From the NCBI GenBank assembly GCA_903934295.1, contig CAIZNI010000054.1, forward strand, positions 39,793-103,792: DNA of 64,000 nucleotides, given 5' to 3'. Within the stretch, counting starts at the first letter, position 1. Each line of letters begins with the position of its first letter. The position numbers and the translations under genes are program-made. This document shows positions 26,391-35,479 of this stretch, piece by piece. This stretch comes from an uncultured beta proteobacterium. Lineage in GTDB: Bacteria; Pseudomonadota; Gammaproteobacteria; Burkholderiales; Burkholderiaceae_E. The notes under the pieces are model-generated. The model ran no database searches and was not told the origin of the DNA. It saw only the letters and a program-made list of their open reading frames with translations.

Positions 26391-27200
26391 TCAGACGCCC
26401 GCCGGTGCCGCCGGCCCGCCCAGGCGGCGCGCGGCGAACAGCGCCAGCCAGGTCATCAGCCCCAGCGCGATCGACAGCGAGGCGGCCAGCGCGAAGTTCG
26501 CGTAGTTGGTGAACTCGTTGTAGATGGTGATCGGCAGCACCTCGAACTTGCTGGCCAGGGTGAACGCGGTGCCGAAGGCGCCCATCGCGGTGGCGAACAC
26601 GATCGCCCCGCAGGCCAGGGTGGTGGGCGCCAGTCCCGGCACCCAGACATCGCGCACGATGCGCCAGCGCGAGGCGCCCAGCGAGCGGGCGGCTTCCTCG
26701 AGCTGCGCGTCCATGCCTTCGGCGGCAGCGGTGAAGGTGGCGATCGCCCGCGGCAGCGAGAAGTACAGATACGCCAGGAACAGGCCGGTGAGCCCGTAGG
26801 CGAACGTGATCCGTTCGCCGGTGAGCACCTCGGCCAGTTGCGCGAGCGCGCCCTGGCGCCCGCCCAGCAGGATCATGAAGAAGCCGACGATGACCCCGGG
26901 AAACGACAGCGGCAGCGACAGCACCGACAGCAGCGCGCGCCGGCCCCGGAACCGGGTGCGCCCCAGGTACAGCCCGACCGCCGCGCCCAGCACCAGCGTG
27001 GCCGCGGTGACCACCAGCGACAGCGCCAGCGTGTTGGCCAGGCTCGCCGCGTAGCGCGGATGGGTCAGCACCGCCAGGTAGGTTTCCCATCCGCGCGCCG
27101 CCGGCAGCACCACCAGCCAGGCCATCGGCAGCAGCCAGAACGCGCCGAACAGCGCCGCCGCCGGCGCCAGGCAGGCGGCCAGCAGGGGGCGATGCGTCAT
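26391..27200 (-). CDS. ABC transporter permease (PotB/PhnU-like)
   Basis: 269-residue permease with six predicted helices; EAA loop EEAARSLGASRWRIVRDVWVPGLAPTT around residues 168-195. The first gene downstream of the binding protein (49-bp gap). Together with the next permease it forms the heterodimeric channel. Its sequence style is that of the spermidine/iron/phosphonate importers. Confidence 0.9.
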   Translation of the reverse strand: MTHRPLLAACLAPAAALFGAFWLLPMAWLVVLPAARGWETYLAVLTHPRYAASLANTLALSLVVTAATLVLGAAVGLYLGRTRFRGRRALLSVLSLPLSFPGVIVGFFMILLGGRQGALAQLAEVLTGERITFAYGLTGLFLAYLYFSLPRAIATFTAAAEGMDAQLEEAARSLGASRWRIVRDVWVPGLAPTTLACGAIVFATAMGAFGTAFTLASKFEVLPITIYNEFTNYANFALAASLSIALGLMTWLALFAARRLGGPAAPAGV

Positions 27201-27249
27201 GCGGATCGCCCCCCGGGGGTGAGGCCGCGCCCGTGCCGTCCGGCCATCC

Positions 27250-28257
27250 TTACTGGACGTCCTTCAGGTAGCGGTCGGAGAAGGCCTTCTGGACGGTGGC
27301 CATCTTCGCGTAGTCGACCGCCTTGGCGCGCGCGTAGTCGGCCGCCGGCAGGAAGCGGGACTGGGCCTCGCGCGAAATCGCCGAGGCGCGCACCGGGCGC
27401 AGGTAGGCATTGGCCCAGATCGCCTGGCCCTCATCCGAGAGGATGAACTCGAGCGCCTTCTGGCCGCTGGCCGCGTTGGGTCCCTTGTTCACCAGGCTCA
27501 TCACATAGGGCACCACCACGCTGCCTTCGGCCGGGATCACGAACTCCACATTCGCCTTGTCCTTGTAGCGGGCCCGATAGGCATTGAAGTCGTAGTCGAG
27601 CAGGATCGCGATCTCGCCCGAGAGCACGCGCGCGTACGAGGTCTGCTTGGGCACGATCGGCTCGTTCTTCTGGAGCGCCTTGAAGTAGTCGATCGCCGGG
27701 CCGAAGTTGTCCAGGTTCCCGCCACGCGCCTGGTTGATGGCGACCGCGCCGACATAGCCCACGAAGGCCGAGGCCGGATCGAGATAGCCGATCAGGCCCT
27801 TGTACTCGGGCTTGAGCAGGTCGGCCCATGAGCGCGGCACCGGCTTGCCCTTGAGTGCATCGACATTGACCATGAAGCCGAGCGTGCCCGAGTGGATGGT
27901 GAACCAGTGGCCTTCGGGGTCCTTCAGGCCGTCGGGAATCTCGTTCCAGGCCGCCGGCTTGAAGGCGGTGGTGACGCCGTCCTTCTTCGCCTGCACGCCG
28001 AAGGTCACGCCGTAGTAGGCGATGTCGGCGACCGGGCTGGCCTTCTCGGCCACCAGCTGCGCCAGCGTCTGGCCGGAGTTCTTGTTGTCGGGCGGGATGG
28101 TGATGCCGGTGCGCGCCTTGATGGCGCGCAGCTGGCTGGCCCAGTCGGCCCATTCGGGCGGGCAGTTGTAGCAGATGGCGGTCTGGGCCTGGGCAATGCC
28201 GGTGGCCAGAAGGCCGGCGGCCAGCACGAGGCGGGTCAGGCGGGGCAGGAAGGTCAT
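27250..28257 (-). CDS. ABC transporter substrate-binding protein (PotD/PhnS-like)
   Basis: 335-residue periplasmic protein with a Sec signal (RLTRLVLAAGLLATGIAQAQ) followed by CYNCPPEWADWASQL, an unusual N-terminal Cys pair in the mature protein. The body is a type II binding fold of the extracellular family 1/Fbp class (GTLGFMVNVDALKGKPVPRSW, then WADLLKPEYKGLIGYLDPAS). The start at 28257 begins the signal peptide; in-frame extension to 28518 covers a hairpin and has no ribosome-binding support. First gene of the importer-phosphodiesterase operon. The ligand is not known; an organophosphorus compound is my inference. Confidence 0.87.
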   Translation of the reverse strand: MTFLPRLTRLVLAAGLLATGIAQAQTAICYNCPPEWADWASQLRAIKARTGITIPPDNKNSGQTLAQLVAEKASPVADIAYYGVTFGVQAKKDGVTTAFKPAAWNEIPDGLKDPEGHWFTIHSGTLGFMVNVDALKGKPVPRSWADLLKPEYKGLIGYLDPASAFVGYVGAVAINQARGGNLDNFGPAIDYFKALQKNEPIVPKQTSYARVLSGEIAILLDYDFNAYRARYKDKANVEFVIPAEGSVVVPYVMSLVNKGPNAASGQKALEFILSDEGQAIWANAYLRPVRASAISREAQSRFLPAADYARAKAVDYAKMATVQKAFSDRYLKDVQ

Positions 28258-28288
28258 GATCGACTCCGGAGAAGGTTCAGGCGGGAGC

Positions 28289-28322
28289 AGTCTAAGCCGG
28301 GGCCGTGACCGGGTCATGACGC
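28289..28322 (-). promoter_or_regulatory. Candidate PhoB-type promoter for the ABC/phosphodiesterase operon
   Basis: On the minus strand, two half-sites GCGTCAT and CGGTCAC start 11 bp apart (28322-28305). Each matches five of seven positions of the PhoB half-site CTGTCAT. A -10-like TAGACT (28294-28289) follows 8 bp after the box, the expected arrangement when PhoB replaces a -35. GTCATGAC is itself palindromic, so chance is a real possibility. Confidence 0.32.
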
Positions 28323-28362
28323 GTTGCGCGATCGGCGGTGGCAAGAGCGTCGATCGCGCAAC
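28323..28362 (-). terminator. Hairpin after the acyl-CoA ligase gene
   Basis: GTTGCGCGATCG and CGATCGCGCAAC form a perfect 12-bp stem around a 16-nt loop, beginning 14 bp after the acyl-CoA ligase stop on the minus strand. There is no U-tract, so it may be a processing or Rho-assisted terminator hairpin separating that gene from the ABC operon. Confidence 0.55.
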
Positions 28363-28376
28363 CCGTGAAACCGTGG

Positions 28377-29918
28377 TCAGTTGATGCGGGTGCTGCGCCC
28401 CTGCCAGTAGCGGTCGCGCAGCAGCCGCTTGTAGAGCTTGCCGGTGGGGTGGCGCGGCAGTTCGGCATCGAAGTCGATGCTGCGCGGACACTTGATGTGG
28501 GCCAGCCGCTCGCGGCACCAGGCGATCAGTTCGGCCGCCAGCGCGGGGCCCGCTTCGGCCATGTCGCGCGGCTGCACCACCGCCTTCACCTGCTCGCCGA
28601 ACTCGTCGTCGGGCACGCCGAACACCGCGACATCGACCACCTTGGGGTGGGTGACCAGGATGTTCTCGGCTTCCTGCGGGTAGATGTTCACCCCGCCCGA
28701 GATGATCATGTAGGCCTTGCGGTCGGTCAGGTACAGGTAGCCCTCGTCATCGACCCGCCCGACATCGCCCAGCGTGGTCCAGCCCTGGCGGTTGCGCGAT
28801 TGGGCGGTCTTGGCCGGATCGTTGTGATACGAGAAGGTCTTGCCACCGGCGAAGTAGACCGTGCCTTCCTGGCCGGGCGCCAGCTCGTTGCCCTCGTCGT
28901 CGCAGATCTTCAGCACGCCGATCACCGCGCGGCCCACCGTGCCCTTGTGGGTGAGCCAGTCGGCCGAGTTGACCATGGTCACGCCGTTGCCCTCGGTGCC
29001 GGCGTAGTACTCGAACAGCACCGGCCCCCACCAGGCGATCATCTGCTCCTTGACCGGCACCGGGCAGGGCGCGGCCGCGTGGATCGCGACCTTCAGGCTG
29101 GACAGGTCATGGGCCTGGCGGATCTCGGGCGCCAGCTTGAGCATGCGCACGAACATGGTGGGCACCAGCTGGCTGTGGGTGACCCGGTGCTGCTCGATGA
29201 GCTGCAGGTACTGCTCGGCGTCGAAGTGCTCCATCAGCACGCAGGTGCCGCCCAGGCGCATCACCACCATGTTGAAGCGCAACGGGGCCGCGTGATAGAG
29301 CGGCGCCGGCGACAGGTAGACGGTGTTCTCGTCGATGCCGTAGACCCGGCGCGAGAGTTCGATGCCGGGGCCCGGCGCGTCGATCGCCGGCAGTTCGGGC
29401 GCGACGAACACGCCCTTGGGCCGCCCGGTGGTGCCCGACGAATAGAGCATGTCGGTGCCGGCGGTCTCGTCGCTCAGGCGGCTGGCCGGTTGCGCGGCCA
29501 CCGCCGTCTCGTAGGCTTCCCAGCCCGCCGGCGCGTCGCCGATCATCAGCCACGAGCCCACGCCCGGGCAGCGCGCAGGCAGCGCCCGGGCCACCTCGGC
29601 CAGCGCCATCGAAGACACCACCAGCCGCGCCGCGCAGTCGCCCACGATGTAGGCGGCCTCGTCGGCGGTCAGCCGCGAGCTGATGGCGGTGTAGATGATG
29701 CCGGCGCGCTGCGCGCCCCACAGGATCTCGAAGAAGCGCGGGTGGTTCTCGAGCATCAGCGCGATGTGGTCGCCGGCCTTCAGGCCGCGCGCCCGCAGCA
29801 GCTGCGCGAAGCGGTTGGAGCGTTCCTCGAGCTGGCCGTAGGTGACCGTCTCGCCCGAACCGGCCATCCGGTAGGCGACCTTGTCGGGGGTGCGCGCCGC
29901 GTGCAGGCAGGGATGCAT
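28377..29918 (-). CDS. Acyl-CoA ligase (AMP-forming, FadD3/FadD19-like)
   Basis: 513-residue ANL ligase. P-loop DMLYSSGTTGRPKGVFV (around residue 160), EYYAGTEGNG, then WTTLGDVGRVDDEGYLYLTDR and the hinge region MIISGGVNIYPQEAE. The catalytic Lys is in RHPTGKLYKR near the C-terminus. The sequence style is closer to steroid side-chain/alicyclic acid ligases than to long-chain FadD. It is 11 bp downstream of an FAH-family hydrolase on the same strand, so the pair is likely co-transcribed in an aromatic or alicyclic acid pathway. Substrate not determined. Confidence 0.87.
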   Translation of the reverse strand: MHPCLHAARTPDKVAYRMAGSGETVTYGQLEERSNRFAQLLRARGLKAGDHIALMLENHPRFFEILWGAQRAGIIYTAISSRLTADEAAYIVGDCAARLVVSSMALAEVARALPARCPGVGSWLMIGDAPAGWEAYETAVAAQPASRLSDETAGTDMLYSSGTTGRPKGVFVAPELPAIDAPGPGIELSRRVYGIDENTVYLSPAPLYHAAPLRFNMVVMRLGGTCVLMEHFDAEQYLQLIEQHRVTHSQLVPTMFVRMLKLAPEIRQAHDLSSLKVAIHAAAPCPVPVKEQMIAWWGPVLFEYYAGTEGNGVTMVNSADWLTHKGTVGRAVIGVLKICDDEGNELAPGQEGTVYFAGGKTFSYHNDPAKTAQSRNRQGWTTLGDVGRVDDEGYLYLTDRKAYMIISGGVNIYPQEAENILVTHPKVVDVAVFGVPDDEFGEQVKAVVQPRDMAEAGPALAAELIAWCRERLAHIKCPRSIDFDAELPRHPTGKLYKRLLRDRYWQGRSTRIN

Positions 29919-29929
29919 GGCGGCGTCCG

Positions 29930-30625
29930 TCAGACCAGGCGCACGCGCAGTTCGCCCAGGCCTTCCACCCGGCCCACCAGCAGGTCGCCACGCGACACCG
30001 CGGCCACGCCCTCGGGGGTGCCGGTGTAGATCAGGTCGCCGGGCTGCAGCTCGAACAGCGTCGACAGGTGCTCGATGGTCTCGGCCACGTTCCAGATCAG
30101 CAGCGAGATGTCGCTGCCCTGGCGGGGTGCGCCGTTGACCTCCAGCGAGATCGCGCCCTTCACATAGTGGCCGGTTTCGCTGGCGCGATGGATCGGGCCG
30201 ATCGGGCCGGAGTGATCGAAGGCCTTGCCCACTTCCCAGGGCCGGCCCTGCTTCTTGGCTTCGCCCTGCAGGTCGCGCCGGGTCATGTCCAGGCCGATGG
30301 CATAGCCGAAGACATGGTTGTGCGCCTCGGCCGCGGCGATGTTGCGCCCGCCCGTGCCGATCGCGGCGACCAGTTCGATCTCGTGGTGCAGGTCGGCGGT
30401 GCGCGTCGGATAGGGCATCTCGCCGGTCGCGCCCTCGGGCACCACCATCACCGCGTCGGCCGGCTTCATGAAGAAGAACGGCGGCTCGCGACCGGTGAAG
30501 CCCATCTCCTTGGCGTGCTCGACGTAGTTGCGCCCGACGCAGTAGACGCGGCGCACCGGGAAGGTCTGCGAGCTGCCCGCGACGGGGATTTCGGTGAGCG
30601 GCGGGGTGGCGACGACATGGGTCAC
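29930..30625 (-). CDS. Fumarylacetoacetate hydrolase family protein
   Basis: 231-residue FAH-fold enzyme; members hydrolyse fumarylpyruvate or acylpyruvates, or decarboxylate/hydrate intermediates of meta-cleavage pathways. Motifs: VYCVGRNYVEHAKEMG, PFFFMKPADAV, then ADLHHEIELVAAIG (metal-binding Glu residues), GYAIGLDMTRRDLQ and PGDLIYTGTPEGVAAV. The GTG at 30625 is preferred because AGGAG lies 7-8 nt upstream; the ATG at 30640 would place that AGGAG inside the coding region. Most like fumarylpyruvate hydrolase of the gentisate route, but no gentisate dioxygenase is present here. Confidence 0.85.
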   Translation of the reverse strand: MTHVVATPPLTEIPVAGSSQTFPVRRVYCVGRNYVEHAKEMGFTGREPPFFFMKPADAVMVVPEGATGEMPYPTRTADLHHEIELVAAIGTGGRNIAAAEAHNHVFGYAIGLDMTRRDLQGEAKKQGRPWEVGKAFDHSGPIGPIHRASETGHYVKGAISLEVNGAPRQGSDISLLIWNVAETIEHLSTLFELQPGDLIYTGTPEGVAAVSRGDLLVGRVEGLGELRVRLV

Positions 30626-30632
30626 GGGAGGT

Positions 30633-30648
30633 CTCCTCATTTGAGGAG
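30633..30648. repeat. Small inverted repeat at the FAH gene leader
   Basis: CTCCTCA and TGAGGAG flank TT, a perfect 7-bp inverted repeat just upstream of the preferred GTG of the FAH gene. One arm is the ribosome-binding site itself, so it could hide the site in a hairpin or act as an operator. Regulatory role is unproven. Confidence 0.45.
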
Positions 30649-30824
30649 TGTGACTATACCGCCGCCGGGCCGGGCGGCGTTTCAGGCCGCCATCAGCAGC
30701 GCTGTTGCCGGTGGCGAGCGCTTTTGTCCGGAATCGAGGGTTTCCACCTAGGTACTACCCATGGAAAGGGACTAACAATCCGGGCTGGAGTTTTCTGATC
30801 CATTTTTTCAACGGAGACGTCGTC

Positions 30825-31295
30825 ATGCTGGTTCAATTCAAGGTCAACGGCAAGCCTGCCGCCATTGATGTGGCCCCCCACACCCTGCTGGTGCAGGTGC
30901 TGCGTGAGCACCTGAAGCTGACCGGCACGCATGTCGGCTGCGATACCGCCCAGTGCGGCGCCTGTACCGTGATCAAGGACGGCCGGGCCATCAAGTCGTG
31001 CAATGTGCTGGCCGCGCAGATGGCGGGCTCGGAGATCACCACGATCGAAGGGCTGGCTGCGCCCGACGGCACCATGCACCCGATGCAGGCGGCCTTCAAG
31101 GAGTGCCACGGCCTGCAGTGCGGCTATTGCACCACCGGCATGGTGATGAGCGCGGTCGACCTGTGCAAGCACCATCCCAAGGCAGACGCGACGGAAATCC
31201 GGGCCTTGCTCGAGGGCAATATCTGCCGCTGCACCGGTTATCAGAACATCGTGAAGTCCGTGCAACAAGGCCAGGCGGCCTTGGCTGCGCAATAA
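30825..31295 (+). CDS. coxS: Molybdenum hydroxylase iron-sulfur subunit (CoxS-like)
   Basis: 156-residue small subunit of a xanthine oxidase-family enzyme. N-terminal plant-type [2Fe-2S] cluster motif [12 protein letters not shown] plus the fourth Cys in KSCNVL; C-terminal cluster motif [11 protein letters not shown] and [11 protein letters not shown]. The start at 30825 begins [11 protein letters not shown], the normal family N-terminus; an ACGGAGACG ribosome-binding site precedes it. Electrons pass from the Mo subunit through these clusters to the FAD subunit. First gene of coxS-L-M order. Confidence 0.93.
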   Translation: MLVQFKVNGKPAAIDVAPHTLLVQVLREHLKLTGTHVGCDTAQCGACTVIKDGRAIKSCNVLAAQMAGSEITTIEGLAAPDGTMHPMQAAFKECHGLQCGYCTTGMVMSAVDLCKHHPKADATEIRALLEGNICRCTGYQNIVKSVQQGQAALAAQ

Positions 31296-31307
31296 AGGAG
31301 AACAGTC

Positions 31308-33677
31308 ATGGGTGCATCCGATTTTTCCAGCCTGCCGCACATCGGCGAGTCGGTCCGTCGCAAGGAAGATTATCGATTCCTGACGGGCGCGGGACAGTAC
31401 ACCGACGACATCACCTTCGCCGCCCAGAGCTATGCCGTCTTCGTGCGCAGCCCGCACGCGCATGCGCTGATCAAGGGCATCGACCTGACGCGCGCCAAGG
31501 CGATGCCGGGCGTGGTCGAAATCTTCACCGGCAAGGATCTCGAAGGCAAGATGGGTGGCCTGCCCTGCGGCTGGCTCATCAACAACCCGGATGGCTCGCC
31601 CATGAAAGAGCCGCCCCACCCGGTGCTGGCGCTGGGCCGGGCCCGCCACGTGGGCGACCCGGTGGCGATGGTGATTGCCGAGACCCTGGAACAGGCCAAG
31701 GACGCCGCCGAGGCGGTGGATGTCGACTACGAGCCGCTCAGTGCCGTGGTCGATGTGCGCGACGCCGCCAAGGCCGCCCCCCTGCATGAGGCGGCCCCGG
31801 ACAACCACTGCTACAAATGGGCGCTCGGCGACAAGGCGCAGGTCGATGCCGCGTTTGCCACCGCCGCGCATGTGACCCGGCTTGATCTGGTCAACAACCG
31901 CCTCGTGCCCAATGCCATGGAGCCCCGCGCCGCCATCGGCAGCTACAGCCGCGCCAACGAGGAATACACGCTGCATGTCTCCAATCAGAACCCGCATGTG
32001 GAGCGGCTCCTGATGACGGCGTTCGTGCTGGGCCTGCCGGAGCACAAGGTGCGGGTCATCGCGCCCGATGTCGGCGGCGGTTTCGGCTCCAAGATCTATC
32101 TTTATGCCGAGGATGTGGCGCTGACCTGGGCCGCCAAGCAGGTCAACCGCAGCATCAAGTGGACCTGCGAGCGCTCGGAGTCCTTCATGAGCGATGCCCA
32201 TGGCCGCGATCATGTCAGCCATGCCGAGATGGCGATGGACAAGGACGGCAAGTTCCTGGCCATGCGGGTGCACACCGACGCCAACCTGGGCGCCTACCTG
32301 TCCACCTTCTCCACCGCGGTGCCCACCATCCTGTACGCCACGCTGCTGGCCGGGCAGTACACCTGTCCGCAGATCTACGTCGAGGTGGACGCCTGGTTCA
32401 CCAACACCGTGCCGGTGGACGCCTACCGCGGGGCCGGCCGGCCCGAGGCCACCTACCTGCTGGAGCGCCTGGTCACGCGTTGCGGCTGGGAGCTGGGTCT
32501 GTCGCAGGATGAAATCCGCAAACGCAACTTCATCAGCAGCTGGCCCTACCAGACGCCGGTGGCGCTGCAGTACGACGTGGGCGATTACCGGGGCTGCATG
32601 GACAAGGCGGAACTGCTGGCCGATGTGGCCGGTTTCGCGGCGCGCAAGAGCGCCAGCGCCGCCCGGGGGTTGCTGCGCGGCATTGGCTATTCGAGCTATA
32701 TCGAGGCCTGCGGCATTGCCCCCAGCAACATTGCCGGGGCGCTGGGTGCGCGTGCCGGCCTGTTCGAGTGTGGCGAGATCCGCGTGCACCCCACCGGCAG
32801 CGTGACGGTGTTCACCGGTTCGCACAGCCACGGCCAGGGTCATGAGACCACCTTTGCCCAGGTGGTCGCTGCCCGCCTCGGCATTGCCGTGGATGCGGTC
32901 GATGTGGTGCACGGCGACACCGGTCGGGTGCCCTTTGGCATGGGCACCTATGGGTCACGCTCGATTTCGGTCGGGGGTGCCGCCATCATGAAGGCGCTCG
33001 ACAAGATCGAGACCAAGGCCAAGAAGATCGCCGCGCATCTGATGGAGGCGAGCGATGCCGACGTCGATTTCGCCAATGGCGAGTTCACCATCCGCGGGAC
33101 CGACAAGAAGGTCACCTTTGGCCAGGTCGCGCTGACCGCCTACGTGCCGCACAACTACCCGCTCGACAAGCTGGAGCCGGGTCTGAACGAGACGGCGTTC
33201 TACGATCCGACCAACTTCACCTTCCCGGCCGGCACCTACATCTGCGAGATCGAGATCGACCCCGCCACCGGGACCACCCGCGTCGACAAGTTCACCGCGG
33301 TCGATGATTTCGGCACCATCATCAACCCGATGATCGTCGAAGGTCAGGTGCATGGTGGTCTGGTGCAGGGCATCGGCCAGGCACTGATCGAGAACTGCGT
33401 CTATGACCGCGAAACCGGCCAGCTGCTGACCGGCTCGTTCATGGACTACGCGATGCCGCGTGCCGATGATTTCCCGGAGTTCAAGATCGACACCATCTGC
33501 ACGCCCTGCACGCACAACCCCCTGGGCACCAAGGGATGCGGCGAGGCTGGCGCGATTGGTTCGCCCCCGGCGGTGATGAACGCCGTGCTGGATGCGCTCA
33601 AGAGCGTGGGAGTGACCGAGCTCGACATGCCGGCCTCCGCCAGCCGGGTCTGGGAAGCCATTCAGGCCGCCCGGTAA
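31308..33677 (+). CDS. coxL: Molybdenum hydroxylase large subunit, form II CoxL-like
   Basis: 789-residue molybdopterin subunit. Segments: [22 protein letters not shown] at the N-terminus, [15 protein letters not shown] (molybdopterin loop), then [35 protein letters not shown], and the catalytic Glu in [17 protein letters not shown]. The active-site loop AYRGAGR marks form II; true CO-oxidising form I enzymes have AYRCSFR with the Cu-binding Cys. So the substrate is probably not CO but an unknown aldehyde, aromatic acid or heterocycle. A 12-bp gap separates it from coxS, with AAGGAG as ribosome-binding site. Confidence 0.92.
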   Translation: MGASDFSSLPHIGESVRRKEDYRFLTGAGQYTDDITFAAQSYAVFVRSPHAHALIKGIDLTRAKAMPGVVEIFTGKDLEGKMGGLPCGWLINNPDGSPMKEPPHPVLALGRARHVGDPVAMVIAETLEQAKDAAEAVDVDYEPLSAVVDVRDAAKAAPLHEAAPDNHCYKWALGDKAQVDAAFATAAHVTRLDLVNNRLVPNAMEPRAAIGSYSRANEEYTLHVSNQNPHVERLLMTAFVLGLPEHKVRVIAPDVGGGFGSKIYLYAEDVALTWAAKQVNRSIKWTCERSESFMSDAHGRDHVSHAEMAMDKDGKFLAMRVHTDANLGAYLSTFSTAVPTILYATLLAGQYTCPQIYVEVDAWFTNTVPVDAYRGAGRPEATYLLERLVTRCGWELGLSQDEIRKRNFISSWPYQTPVALQYDVGDYRGCMDKAELLADVAGFAARKSASAARGLLRGIGYSSYIEACGIAPSNIAGALGARAGLFECGEIRVHPTGSVTVFTGSHSHGQGHETTFAQVVAARLGIAVDAVDVVHGDTGRVPFGMGTYGSRSISVGGAAIMKALDKIETKAKKIAAHLMEASDADVDFANGEFTIRGTDKKVTFGQVALTAYVPHNYPLDKLEPGLNETAFYDPTNFTFPAGTYICEIEIDPATGTTRVDKFTAVDDFGTIINPMIVEGQVHGGLVQGIGQALIENCVYDRETGQLLTGSFMDYAMPRADDFPEFKIDTICTPCTHNPLGTKGCGEAGAIGSPPAVMNAVLDALKSVGVTELDMPASASRVWEAIQAAR

Positions 33678-33711
33678 GCACTGCCACTGAACAAGACTGA
33701 GGACACACACC

Positions 33712-34503
33712 ATGTACCCATTTACCCTGGAGCAGCCCGGCACGCTGGCCGCCGCTGCTCAACTCGCTGCTGGCGGTGCGAAAGTGCTGGCCGGCGGGCA
33801 AACCCTGCTCGCCTCGATGAAGCTGCGTCTGTCCCAGCCGGGACAGCTGGCGGACCTGTCGGGCATTGCGGAGCTCGTGGGCGTCTGTCGCGAGGGCAAT
33901 GCCCTCGTGATCGGCGCCATGACGCGCCACATCGATGTGGCCAACAACGCCGACGTCAATGCGCTGATCCCCGGCCTGGCCGACCTGGCCGCCCACATCG
34001 GCGATCGCCAGGTGCGTGCCATGGGCACGCTGGGCGGCTCGGTCGCCAACAATGACCCGGCGGCCTGCTACCCCAGTGCCGTGCTCGGGCTCGGCGCCAC
34101 GGTGCACACCACCTCGCGCAAGATCGCGGCCGATGACTTCTTCCAGGGCCTGTTCAGCACGGCGCTGGCCGAAGGCGAACTGATCACCGCGATCAGCTTC
34201 CCCATCCCCCGGCGCGCGGTCTACATGAAGTTTGTGCAGCCGGCCTCCCGTTTTGCGCTGGTGGGTGTGTTCGTGGCCCAAACCGATGCGGGCGTGCGGG
34301 TGGCCATCACCGGTGCCGGACAGGGTGTGTTCCGCCACAGTGGCCTGGAAGCGGCGCTGAACAGCAGCTTTACCGTGGCGTCGGCCGCTGGCGTGAAGAT
34401 CGACGCCGCCGGTCTGAATGCCGACATGCATGCGTCAGCCGCTTACCGCGCCAACCTGATCAGCGTGCAGACCCAGCGCGCAGTGGCCAAACTGCTCGGC
34501 TGA
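33712..34503 (+). CDS. coxM: Molybdenum hydroxylase FAD subunit (CoxM-like)
   Basis: 263-residue FAD-binding medium subunit. The FAD loops are AKVLAGGQTLLASMKLRL (residues 23-40) and MGTLGGSVANNDPAACYP (about 104-121), the two signature sequences of the family. Accepts electrons from the iron-sulfur subunit and passes them on to a quinone or other acceptor. Third in the S-L-M order, followed by a terminator. Confidence 0.92.
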   Translation: MYPFTLEQPGTLAAAAQLAAGGAKVLAGGQTLLASMKLRLSQPGQLADLSGIAELVGVCREGNALVIGAMTRHIDVANNADVNALIPGLADLAAHIGDRQVRAMGTLGGSVANNDPAACYPSAVLGLGATVHTTSRKIAADDFFQGLFSTALAEGELITAISFPIPRRAVYMKFVQPASRFALVGVFVAQTDAGVRVAITGAGQGVFRHSGLEAALNSSFTVASAAGVKIDAAGLNADMHASAAYRANLISVQTQRAVAKLLG

Positions 34504-34522
34504 TCGAGCCGCGTCCTGCACG

Positions 34523-34552
34523 GCCCCGCGTTGTCCGACGCGGGGCTTTTTT
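34523..34552 (+). terminator. Rho-independent terminator after coxM
   Basis: GCCCCGCGT pairs perfectly with ACGCGGGGC across the loop TGTCCG and is followed at once by six T. It is a textbook intrinsic terminator, yet the next cox gene starts only 2 bp after the T-run, so coxDE either depend on read-through or have their own expression signal. Confidence 0.9.
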
Positions 34553-34553
34553 C

Positions 34554-35474
34554 ATGGTGTCCGAGATGCCCAATTTTTCCAGCATTGGTGATCTGGTGGC
34601 GGCGCTGGCGGCGGCGGGCTACTACGCTGATCGCCGGCTTGCCACCGCTGTTTTCCTCGCGCTCAAGCTGCAGCGTCCGCTGTTGCTCGAAGGTGAGCCA
34701 GGGGTCGGCAAGACCGAGCTGGCCAAGGCCCTGTCCACCGTCCTGGGCCGCGAGCTGCTGCGCCTGCAGTGCTACGACGGGCTGGAGCAGCGTGAAGCGC
34801 TGTACGAATGGAACTACGCCGCACAGCTGCTGCACATGCGCGCGGCGCAGGGGCGCGAGGCCGATGTCGAGCAGGTCGAGCGCGAGGTGTACCAGCCGCG
34901 CTACCTGATCCGCCGGCCGCTGCTGCAGGCCCTGCAGACGCCGATGCCAGGCGCGGTGCTGCTGATCGATGAGGTGGATCGCGCCGACGAGCCCTTCGAG
35001 GCTTTCCTGCTGGAGTATCTGGGCGAGTACCAGGTCAGCATTCCCGAGCTGGGCACGGTGCGTGCGCAGGTCAGCCCGGTGACCATCCTGACCAGCAACC
35101 GCACGCGCGAGCTCAACGACGCCGTCAAGCGCCGCTGTCTCTATCATTGGCTCGATTACCCCGAGCGCGAGCGCGAGCTCGCGATCGTGCGGGCCCAGGT
35201 TCCCCAGGCCTCGGAGGCCCTGGCGACGCAGGTGGCACAGGTGGTGAACCGGCTGCGCAGCCAGCCCTTTGTCAGCGCCTTCCAGCGCGCCCCCGGCATT
35301 GCCGAAAGCGTGGAATGGGCCAAGGCCCTGATCGCCCTGGACACCCTGGTGCTGGACCCGGAGCTGATTTCGGACACCGCCGGCATCCTGTTCAAGCAGC
35401 GCGAGGATGTGGCCGCGCTGACGCGCGACATGGCGCAGGACCTGCTGCGTCCCGAGCCTGAAGCAAAGGGCTGA
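34554..35474 (+). CDS. coxD: MoxR-family AAA+ ATPase CoxD
   Basis: 306-residue AAA+ ATPase of the MoxR class: LLLEGEPGVGKTELAKAL (Walker A), VLLIDEVDRADEPFEAFLLEYLGEY (Walker B), ILTSNRTRELNDAVKRRCLYHW (sensor 1 and Arg finger). In carboxydotrophs CoxD with CoxE matures the metal centre of the Mo subunit. Either the ATG at 34554 or that at 34566 could start it; the upstream intrinsic terminator lies within 2 bp of the first, which slightly favours 34566. Same strand as coxSLM and coxE. Confidence 0.9.
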   Translation: MVSEMPNFSSIGDLVAALAAAGYYADRRLATAVFLALKLQRPLLLEGEPGVGKTELAKALSTVLGRELLRLQCYDGLEQREALYEWNYAAQLLHMRAAQGREADVEQVEREVYQPRYLIRRPLLQALQTPMPGAVLLIDEVDRADEPFEAFLLEYLGEYQVSIPELGTVRAQVSPVTILTSNRTRELNDAVKRRCLYHWLDYPERERELAIVRAQVPQASEALATQVAQVVNRLRSQPFVSAFQRAPGIAESVEWAKALIALDTLVLDPELISDTAGILFKQREDVAALTRDMAQDLLRPEPEAKG

Positions 35475-35479
35475 GTCCC

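Noticed and set aside
30693..32912. 739-residue minus-strand frame over coxS/coxL
   Set aside because: Antisense shadow; the plus strand has unmistakable CoxS and CoxL motifs.
30825..34503. Genuine CO dehydrogenase for carboxydotrophy
   Set aside because: The CoxL active-site loop is AYRGAGR (form II) and lacks the Cys that binds copper in form I.
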